From: Bacteroidales bacterium
Lineage (GTDB): Bacteria > Bacteroidota > Bacteroidia > Bacteroidales > UBA10428
Assembly (NCBI GenBank): GCA_016928305.1
Contig: JAFGKY010000047.1
Location: 1 to 40,048 of the forward strand
Reading direction: 5' to 3'
Length of the DNA stretch: 40,048 bases
A program made the position numbers and the translations under genes. Position 1 is the stretch's first letter; every line of letters begins with the position of its first letter. Shown piece by piece: positions 34,000 through 40,048 of the stretch. A model generated the notes under the pieces. It saw only the letters and a program-made list of their open reading frames with translations, did not search any database and was not told where the DNA came from.

Positions 34000-35325
34000 A
34001 TGATGCGTCAACTGATATTTGCCATTACCCTGCTTATTACCCTTGTTGTTTTTACCTGGACTGCAATACGGATTATCCGTTTCTTCAGGCTCACAAAACC
34101 GGCTTTTCCTGTAAGGAATTTTGGTCGCAGGTTAATTGTAATGATGTCCGTGGCTTTTGGTCAGACAAAAATATTCAGGAGACCGGTACTGGGCCTTTTT
34201 CATGCCCTTGTTTTTTGGGGTTTTTGCGTTATTCTGCTGGGAAGTATCGAAATGGTTATTGACGGTCTTTTTGGTACCGAGAAGGCATTAAAGGTACTGG
34301 GGGTACTGCATGATATCATAATGGCATCGGGCGATCTCTTTGCATTACTTGTAGCCATATCCATCATGATATTCTTAAGCCGACGCTTGTTTATTCATGT
34401 CAGTCGATTCCAGGGTATCGAAATGAAACACCGGAACCATGCAGATGCCATTATTGCTCTTAGCCTGATCCTGTTACTGATGGTTTCCCTGCTAGGCATG
34501 AATGCAGCGTATGTAACCTACAACCATCTTTCGGGTAACGAAATGCATGGGATTTATCCGATCGGCCTTGTCATGTCTTCTTTTTTTGCCGGGATAATAC
34601 CATCGACTTTGAAGATCATCTATGAAGTTTGCTGGTGGACCCATATCCTGTTAATCTTTATATTCGCTAACATACTTCCCTATTCCAAACATTTTCACGT
34701 ATTCATGTCAGTTCCCAATGTCTTTCTGTCTCGTCTTGATCCATTGGGAAAACTGCCCAATATGGACAATGTAACCCGTGAAGTAAGGCTAATGATGAAT
34801 CCTGAAACTGCATTTGTAGCACCTGTCACTGATACTCCTGTTGAGCGGTTTGGCGTTAAGGATGTGGAGGATGTTTCATGGAAGAATTATCTCGATTCTT
34901 TATCCTGTACGCAATGCGGTCGATGCACGTCGGTATGTCCGGCCAATATCACCGGTAAAAGATTATCACCAAGAAAGATTATCATGGATGTGAGAGCCAG
35001 GATGAAAGAGAAAGGCCCGGGACTTATCAGGAAAGGAAAGGATTACGATGATACGAAATCACTGTTACGCGATTATATCACCGAAGAGGAGTTATGGGCC
35101 TGTACCACATGTAATGCCTGTGCAAAAGAATGCCCGATTAACATCAACCATCCCACCATCATTGTTGATATGCGTCGCTACCTGGTGATGGAGGAAGGAT
35201 CAGCACCGGGTGAATTAAAAGCCGTGTTCAGTACTATTGAGAACAATGGTGCCCCCTGGCAGTATTCACCGGAGGACAGGCTGCTGTGGGCCAAAGATCT
35301 GGAGATGAAAGTTCATTCACACTAA
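34000..35325 (+). CDS. Membrane NarI-like / dicluster 4Fe-4S subunit of an Etf:quinone oxidoreductase-like complex
   Basis: A 441-aa protein. Residues about 1-235 hold five to six membrane helices of the NarI/heme-b type (candidate heme ligands among H68, H104, H133, H215, H231, H233). Residues about 295-400 hold two 4Fe-4S motifs: C303-C306-C309-C313P (SCTQCGRCTSVCP) and C368-C371-C374-C378P (CTTCNACAKECP). The domain pair resembles the N-terminal half of the membrane Fe-S reductase (DUF224, also called EMO) that lies next to etfAB in fatty-acid-oxidising anaerobes and links Etf to menaquinone; the missing CCG half is the next gene. Expected role: electrons from EtfAB pass through the clusters to hemes and quinone in the inner membrane. 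The ATG at 34000 follows the heptamer array. Confidence 0.87.
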   Translation: MMRQLIFAITLLITLVVFTWTAIRIIRFFRLTKPAFPVRNFGRRLIVMMSVAFGQTKIFRRPVLGLFHALVFWGFCVILLGSIEMVIDGLFGTEKALKVLGVLHDIIMASGDLFALLVAISIMIFLSRRLFIHVSRFQGIEMKHRNHADAIIALSLILLLMVSLLGMNAAYVTYNHLSGNEMHGIYPIGLVMSSFFAGIIPSTLKIIYEVCWWTHILLIFIFANILPYSKHFHVFMSVPNVFLSRLDPLGKLPNMDNVTREVRLMMNPETAFVAPVTDTPVERFGVKDVEDVSWKNYLDSLSCTQCGRCTSVCPANITGKRLSPRKIIMDVRARMKEKGPGLIRKGKDYDDTKSLLRDYITEEELWACTTCNACAKECPININHPTIIVDMRRYLVMEEGSAPGELKAVFSTIENNGAPWQYSPEDRLLWAKDLEMKVHSH

Positions 35326-35337
35326 TATTCATACAGA

Positions 35338-36138
35338 ATGACCATGGAAACGATTAAAGTGGAAGTGCCGGTTATGGCCGATTTATCCGCCCGGGGTGAA
35401 AAACCCGAATACCTGTTTTGGGTGGGTTGTGCCGGAGCTTTTGATGACCGGTATAAAAAAGTCGTTCGGGCATTCGTGAAAATCCTTACGCATCTTAAGA
35501 TAAACTATGCCGTGCTTGGTAAGGAAGAATCGTGCACCGGTGATCCGGCCCGTCGTGCAGGTAATGAGATGCTCTACCAGATGCAGGCTATGCAAAACAT
35601 CGAATTGTTTAAATCGTATGAGGTGAAGAAGATCATTACTGTATGCCCGCATTGTTATAATATTTTTAAAAACGAATATCCCGATCTGGGTGGACATTAT
35701 GAAGTAATTAACTACCTGCAATTTTTGGAAGAACAAATAGATGATGGAAGGCTGAAGTTTAACTCCGGTTCCCTGAATAATGTACGTGTTACATACCACG
35801 ATCCGTGTTACCTGGGCAGGGCAAATAATGTTTACCATGAACCCAGGAAAATACTGAAGTTACTTACCGGTAACCTGGTTGAAATGCACCGGAATAAAAG
35901 CTTTGCATTGTGTTGTGGTGCCGGAGGAGCCCAGATGTTCAAGGAAGCTGAAAAAGGCGACAAGGAAGTGTTCATGGAACGCACGGAAGATGCACTCAAA
36001 ACGGGTGCCTCCATCATTGCCACTGCATGCCCTTTTTGCATGACTATGCTAACCGATGGATTAAAATACAAAAACAAGGAAGAAGAAATTAAAAATTATG
36101 ATATTGCCGAATTAATAGCCATGGATCTGGATCTGTAG
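35338..36138 (+). CDS. HdrB-like CCG-domain (Fe-S)-binding subunit
   Basis: A 266-aa cytosolic-side protein with two cysteine-rich CCG domains, as in HdrB, GlpC and the C-terminal half of EMO. First domain: C31 (FWVGCAG), C66 (ESCTGDP), C103-x2-C106 (CPHC), a variant in which the double Cys is CTG. Second domain: C157 (DPCYLGR), C192-C193-G (LCCGAGG), C231-x2-C234 (CPFC), fully canonical. Such domains bind a non-cubane [4Fe-4S] cluster. It follows the membrane subunit by 12 bp and must work with it: together they form a split version of a usually fused reductase. After the stop lie a 28-bp palindrome and then the acyl-CoA dehydrogenase. Confidence 0.88.
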   Translation: MTMETIKVEVPVMADLSARGEKPEYLFWVGCAGAFDDRYKKVVRAFVKILTHLKINYAVLGKEESCTGDPARRAGNEMLYQMQAMQNIELFKSYEVKKIITVCPHCYNIFKNEYPDLGGHYEVINYLQFLEEQIDDGRLKFNSGSLNNVRVTYHDPCYLGRANNVYHEPRKILKLLTGNLVEMHRNKSFALCCGAGGAQMFKEAEKGDKEVFMERTEDALKTGASIIATACPFCMTMLTDGLKYKNKEEEIKNYDIAELIAMDLDL

Positions 36139-36145
36139 AACACAT

Positions 36146-36173
36146 GCAGAGACGCGATGCATCGCGTCTCTAC
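36146..36173. repeat. 28-bp near-perfect palindrome (REP-like, GTAGAGACG family)
   Basis: Arms GCAGAGACG and CGTCTCTAC (one mismatch) with core CGATGCATCG. It is the second member of the family seen at 5396-5423 and lies just after the CCG gene's stop, inside the operon, where it could attenuate or protect the message. Confidence 0.9.
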
Positions 36174-36217
36174 GAACAATATGGACAAAGACATTCATAA
36201 ACCCTAACAATATAAAA

Positions 36218-38005
36218 ATGGAAAACAGAAAAGTATTGAAAAGCGGTGAATTTCTGGTGGATGAGATTGAATACGGTGATATATTCATCCCCGAGGAATT
36301 CAACGAGGAACAATTGATGATTGCCCAGACATGCCGTGATTTCCTCAGTGCTGAGGTTATTCCTAACATCGAAAAAACAGAAAAACAAGATCGTGAACTG
36401 ATGAAAAGCCTGCTGAAAAAATCAGGTGAGCTGGGGTTAATGGGTATTTCCGTCCCGGAAGAATTTGGCGGTTTCGGTCAGTCATTTGTTACACAAATGC
36501 TTGCTGCCGAAACTATAGGAGCAGGATATGCATTTTCAGTGGCTTTTATGGCGCACTGCGGTATAGGAACACTACCGATTTTATATTATGGAACCCATGA
36601 ACAACGCCAGAAATATGTAACCAGACTGACAACAGGTGAACTGTTGGGTGCATACTGCCTCACGGAACCGGGTGCAGGCAGTGATGCCAATTCCGGTAAA
36701 ACCAATGCAAAACTTTCGGAAGATGGAAAGCATTATATATTGAACGGCCAGAAAATGTGGATCACCAATGCAGGATTCGCTGATATTCAGACTGTATTTG
36801 CCAAAATAGGCAATGACAGGGTATTAAGCGCCTTCATAGTGGAAAAGGATTTTCCCGGCGTTGTAGTGGGTCCCGATGAACATAAAATGGGTATTAAAGG
36901 ATCTTCAACAGCCCAGATTTATTATAATGATGTAAAGGTACCGGTGGAAAACCTGTTGGGCAAAGAGGGGGAAGGATTCAGGATTGCATTGAGCATCCTG
37001 CATATGGGACGCATCAAACTGGGAGCCAATGTGCTTGGTGCCGCCAAAAAAGCTATTAACGATTCAGTGCAATACGCCAATGAAAGAAAACAGTTTGGTG
37101 TGCTGATCTCAACTTTCGGTGCCATTAAGCATAAGCTGGCTGAACAGGTGATTCAGACCTTTGCTATCGAATCGGCCATTTACAGGGTAAGCAAGGACAT
37201 TGATGACCTGATTGAAAAATACAAATCTGAAGGCTGCGATAAGGGTAGGGCCAGCATCGACGGTATCAGCCATTATGCTGTGGAAGCTGCCATATTGAAA
37301 GTATACGGATCGGAGATCTTTGATGCTGTAATTGATGAAGCTGTTCAGATACACGGCGGCATGGGATATTCAGCAGAAATGGCCGTGGAGAGGGGATACC
37401 GTGATTCAAGAATCAACCGGATTTTTGAAGGCACCAATGAGATCAACCGCATGCTGGTGGTCGATACAGCCATGAAGAGGGCCATGAAAGGTGATTTCGA
37501 CCTGTTCGGGGAGGCCGAAAAACTGTATGCGGAACTTGATAAATCAGCAGCTGCAAAAACACCGGAAAGCAAGGATTATTACAGCGATAAATTGAATTCC
37601 ATAAAGAATTTCAAGAAAATTGCATTGATCACCATCCATGGTGCTTCAAAGCAGTATGATAAAAAACTGGTGCATGAACAGGAAGTACTGTTCAATATAT
37701 CGGATATTATATCGGAGATTTATATTGCTGAATCGTTGGCATTGCGCGTGCAAAAACTCGAGAGCCTGAAAGGCTCCGCCACCGCATCGCTTTATAAGGA
37801 TATCCTCGACGTATACGTTTATGATGCAGCTGCAAAAATTATCAAATATGCCCACGATGCCATTTATTCCTTTGCAGCGCCTGAACAGGCTGATAAATTA
37901 ATTAAGGCTGCAGATGCCCTGGCATCGGTGAAAGGTGTGAACGTAAAAGAAGCAAGGAGAAGAATTGCCGACAAACTGATTGCTGATAATGTATATAAGT
38001 TCTAG
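36218..38005 (+). CDS. Acyl-CoA dehydrogenase (long form)
   Basis: A 595-aa FAD enzyme that introduces the alpha-beta double bond in acyl-CoA and gives the electrons to EtfAB. The normal dehydrogenase core covers about 1-420: AYCLTEPGAGSDANSG and KMWITNAGFADI are the FAD/substrate motifs, ANERKQFG and QIHGGMGYSAEMAVERGYRDSRINRIFEGTNEIN the C-terminal ones; the Glu in FEGTNE (E404) is at the usual catalytic-base region. The extra 170-residue C-terminal helical part is typical of the long (VLCAD/ACAD9-type) forms. It is the last gene of the etf-reductase operon, which makes EtfAB and the quinone reductase its likely electron acceptors. The acyl substrate is unknown. Confidence 0.93.
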   Translation: MENRKVLKSGEFLVDEIEYGDIFIPEEFNEEQLMIAQTCRDFLSAEVIPNIEKTEKQDRELMKSLLKKSGELGLMGISVPEEFGGFGQSFVTQMLAAETIGAGYAFSVAFMAHCGIGTLPILYYGTHEQRQKYVTRLTTGELLGAYCLTEPGAGSDANSGKTNAKLSEDGKHYILNGQKMWITNAGFADIQTVFAKIGNDRVLSAFIVEKDFPGVVVGPDEHKMGIKGSSTAQIYYNDVKVPVENLLGKEGEGFRIALSILHMGRIKLGANVLGAAKKAINDSVQYANERKQFGVLISTFGAIKHKLAEQVIQTFAIESAIYRVSKDIDDLIEKYKSEGCDKGRASIDGISHYAVEAAILKVYGSEIFDAVIDEAVQIHGGMGYSAEMAVERGYRDSRINRIFEGTNEINRMLVVDTAMKRAMKGDFDLFGEAEKLYAELDKSAAAKTPESKDYYSDKLNSIKNFKKIALITIHGASKQYDKKLVHEQEVLFNISDIISEIYIAESLALRVQKLESLKGSATASLYKDILDVYVYDAAAKIIKYAHDAIYSFAAPEQADKLIKAADALASVKGVNVKEARRRIADKLIADNVYKF

Positions 38006-38543
38006 GAAGCCTCCCCTCATTGCCGAGTTTATTTCGATTTATCGGGAGTAACTTGTGGCCATACCATTGGCAAAGACATTCGCACGAGTTGTCGAGTTCT
38101 ACATATAAAAAAGCACTTAAACCTTCATGTTATTTATGAAGTGACTTTTCTGCTTAACATTCATCAACGTTATTTAAATGAAATCATGAGTGACCTATAG
38201 GTAAAAGAATCTTCATTCTATTGTTCTTGCCACAAGTTACGTTCCGGAGTACCGGAACTAAACTTGCTGCAGTATAGTTATTTTCGGACTATAATATTGG
38301 TTCCGGTAGATATCACACCCAGAAAATTTTGAAAAAACCAAGTTAATAAGGATCAAGTATTTATAATCATTTTAGTAAAATATTTGTTAAAAACTTGACT
38401 TTTATCATATATAATTAATACCTTAATCTATATTAAATCATAGTTAACAGTTAAGTAATTACTATGTTTAGTGAAATATATCGATAATTTAAAGAGACTT
38501 ATCATCTTTATTATTGTGTAATAATTAACAAATCTTGAACTTT
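38006..38543. other. 538-bp gene-free AT-rich spacer
   Basis: After the acyl-CoA dehydrogenase it holds a 12-bp inverted repeat (38048-38059 GTAACTTGTGGC with 38229-38240), enclosing a terminator-like hairpin. From about 38320 the base composition falls to the AT-rich level of the following gene. No gene is seen. Confidence 0.55.
38109..38149. terminator. Terminator-like hairpin after the etf operon
   Basis: AAAAGCACTT pairs with AAGTGACTTTT (one bulge), with an inner CTTCAT/ATGAAG stem, followed by CTTTTC. It lies about 105 bp after the acyl-CoA dehydrogenase stop and could work in both directions. Confidence 0.5.
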
Positions 38544-39899
38544 ATGGGGACAAGACAATTTATGATTATATTGTTTATTTTTTGTTTTCATATTCAACCA
38601 AATTTAAAATGCCAATGGTATAAATCTGATTTAGGTGGAAATTTAAACAGAGCGATATTCCTAAATCAGACAACTGGAATTCTTACTGGTGATCAAGGAA
38701 AAATATATCTTACAAATGATCAGGGAATCACCTGGGAAGATAAATCATTAGCTGTTTCCAAAAGGATTTCAGGTGGTCAATTTATTAATGATTCAACCAT
38801 ATATATTGTATCATATGATACTATAGAAAACTTTTGGATCAGTACTAATTGCGGCGATTATTGGGAAGCTAAAAGCTTCTATAAAGAGGATATTTATAAT
38901 GCATATTTTATTAATGACTCAACAGGTATATTTGTTGTTAAAAACCATATAATTAAAATTAATTTATTAACAAACATTATTGATACTCTTTGGAGTACAA
39001 CCAGTGAAGATTCAGTTAAATACTGCTTTTTCAAGGCAGTTTCTTTTGTAGATGACAGCACAGGTTTTGCGCATGGCGTAAAATTTAAAATAGTTAATGA
39101 TTTGATCAAGCTATATGGAATAATATTAAGAACTGACGATCAAGGAAAAACATGGAAATATATTTATGATTCCGATTCTTTGTTATTCATGGGTAATTCT
39201 GGTTTATTCATTGCAAATAATCGTTTATATGTATATGATGAAAGTCTATTTATATTGTATACTGATATTAGCTTAAAAGAGCCAATTTGGAATATTTTGA
39301 GAGTACCATATTCTGTTGCTAATATTGAATCTAATGGCATAAATAGTATTACTTCGATCTTTTATACATCAATAGATACAGGATATATAACTATTTCACC
39401 AACATTAATTTTATGGCCACCAGAAGGAAAAGGTTATGATATGATTTTAAAGACATGTGATGGAGGCACGTTTTGGTTTAGGCAGCTTGTTGATACTTTT
39501 AATCTAGAGACGACATATGCTACTCCGTCATTATCAAGTATTTTCTTTGTGAACGACTCAGTAAGCATTGCCTGTGGCTATAATAAAATATTTAGAACCA
39601 CAAATAGTGGCGATGGAGTTATTTCTGATTTTAAAGAAAATAGCGATAACAATAATAATATTAAAATATGGCAAAATAGAAATCAACTTATAATTGAATT
39701 TGGTTATACAATTAATAAATTGACTGTTAATATATTTGATCTTGGAGGCAAATTAATACAACAAATTAATGAGTCAAACTCAACAATATCAAATTTTGTT
39801 GTTGATGTAAAATTATTTAATGAAGGTATTTACTTTATTAATGTGATTGTTGATGGGAAGTACAAAATCACTAAGAAATTTTTATTTTACTCCCCCTAA
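38544..39899 (+). CDS. T9SS-secreted protein with BNR/Ycf48-like repeats
   Basis: A 451-aa secreted protein. The signal peptide is seen as FMIILFIFCFHIQPNLKC; the start could be the ATG at 38544 or 38562, and a TTG at 38535 is less likely. The body carries repeats of a beta-propeller type (IYLTNDQGITWED, LRTDDQGKTWKYI, LKTCDGGTFWFRQL, FRTTNSGDG), each with the D-x-G-x-T-W BNR/Ycf48-like pattern. The last 75 residues (IKIWQNRNQLIIEFG... to KKFLFYSP) form a type A T9SS C-terminal sorting domain, so the organism must have that secretion system. The gene is much more AT-rich than the rest of the window and stands next to insertion-sequence-like repeats, which suggests recent acquisition. Function beyond surface or secreted location is unknown. 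Confidence 0.85.
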   Translation: MGTRQFMIILFIFCFHIQPNLKCQWYKSDLGGNLNRAIFLNQTTGILTGDQGKIYLTNDQGITWEDKSLAVSKRISGGQFINDSTIYIVSYDTIENFWISTNCGDYWEAKSFYKEDIYNAYFINDSTGIFVVKNHIIKINLLTNIIDTLWSTTSEDSVKYCFFKAVSFVDDSTGFAHGVKFKIVNDLIKLYGIILRTDDQGKTWKYIYDSDSLLFMGNSGLFIANNRLYVYDESLFILYTDISLKEPIWNILRVPYSVANIESNGINSITSIFYTSIDTGYITISPTLILWPPEGKGYDMILKTCDGGTFWFRQLVDTFNLETTYATPSLSSIFFVNDSVSIACGYNKIFRTTNSGDGVISDFKENSDNNNNIKIWQNRNQLIIEFGYTINKLTVNIFDLGGKLIQQINESNSTISNFVVDVKLFNEGIYFINVIVDGKYKITKKFLFYSP

Positions 39900-39980
39900 G
39901 ACTATAAAGGAGTAACCGAAAATCCTAAAAAGAGTAGGAAAACAAATACCTAAAACTATGATGTAAACAGGAATCAAAAG

Positions 39981-40048
39981 TGCAGTGATTTCGGGAAAAT
40001 AGACTGCAGTATTTTTGGGAACAAGTCGTGCAGTAATTTTGGGAACAA
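39981..40048. mobile_element. Triple 24-bp direct repeat, possible IS21-like element terminus (cut by the window)
   Basis: TGCAGT begins at 39981, 40005 and 40029, exactly 24 bp apart, each followed by an nnTTTnGGGAA pattern. Several short direct repeats near the tip with this look are typical of IS21-family ends in Bacteroidota, from memory. The window stops within the third copy, so no transposase is visible. Confidence 0.5.

Noticed and set aside
39981..40048. CRISPR array
   Set aside because: The 24-bp units follow each other directly, so there are no repeat-spacer alternations.

Overview
The window looks like a chromosomal segment of an anaerobic, fermentative member of the Bacteroidota, probably Bacteroidales-like. 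The evidence is a type IX secretion (T9SS) C-terminal sorting domain, Bacteroidota-type promoters (TTTG, about 20 nt, TAnnTTTG), DUF4831- and DUF6051-type proteins, a fur-purA neighbour pair, pyrophosphate-type phosphofructokinases and a hydrogenase-related redox sensor. Most genes have moderate GC. The last gene (about 38.5-39.9 kb) is clearly AT-rich and lies next to repeats that resemble the end of an insertion sequence. I saw no rRNA, tRNA or CRISPR array.

Layout. 1-500 is a repeat- and hairpin-rich intergenic region. 501-3113 holds the NAD(P)HX repair enzyme (nnr) and a DUF4831 protein. 3200-5384 holds an exported thioredoxin and, divergently, a PepD-type dipeptidase. 5420-10195 is the one-carbon/methionine pair metF and metH on the minus strand. 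10422-12867 holds a long-chain acyl-CoA synthetase and a stand-alone receiver protein. 13131-16453 (plus) holds a methionine gamma-lyase-like PLP enzyme, two small lipoproteins (one with a SPOR domain) and a peroxiredoxin-like thioredoxin. 16487-19005 (minus) holds two different phosphofructokinases, both with PPi-type signatures. 19245-22503 holds an MFS transporter, purA and a Fur-family regulator.

22817-26972 is a redox-sensing block. Rex lies on the minus strand. Divergent from it is a tight three-gene operon: a NuoE-like [2Fe-2S] protein, a sensory [FeFe]-hydrogenase-like protein with a PAS domain, and a SpoIIE/PP2C-type phosphatase. By eye, the hydrogenase domain has lost three of the four cysteines that hold the H-cluster, and no catalytic hydrogenase genes follow. 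It therefore looks like a repurposed redox switch that signals through a phosphatase, and it is the best candidate here for an undescribed system.

27792-31007 holds a DUF6090-like membrane protein, a membrane-bound LytTR regulator and a divergent alpha/beta-hydrolase-like protein. The divergent spacer contains 9-bp repeats that could be the LytTR site. 32033-38005 is an electron-transfer operon: etfB, etfA, a membrane NarI-like/4Fe-4S protein, an HdrB-like CCG protein and an acyl-CoA dehydrogenase. Together they should pass electrons from acyl-CoA through EtfAB to the quinone pool. The window ends with a T9SS-secreted beta-propeller-like protein and three copies of a 24-bp repeat.

The window is rich in short intergenic repeats (7- and 8-mers, perfect palindromes with covarying cores, GT-rich tracts, inverted-repeat-bounded relics). 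Starts were chosen by reading, and several differ from the longest open frame. Family assignments rest on motif recognition only, since no search was run.
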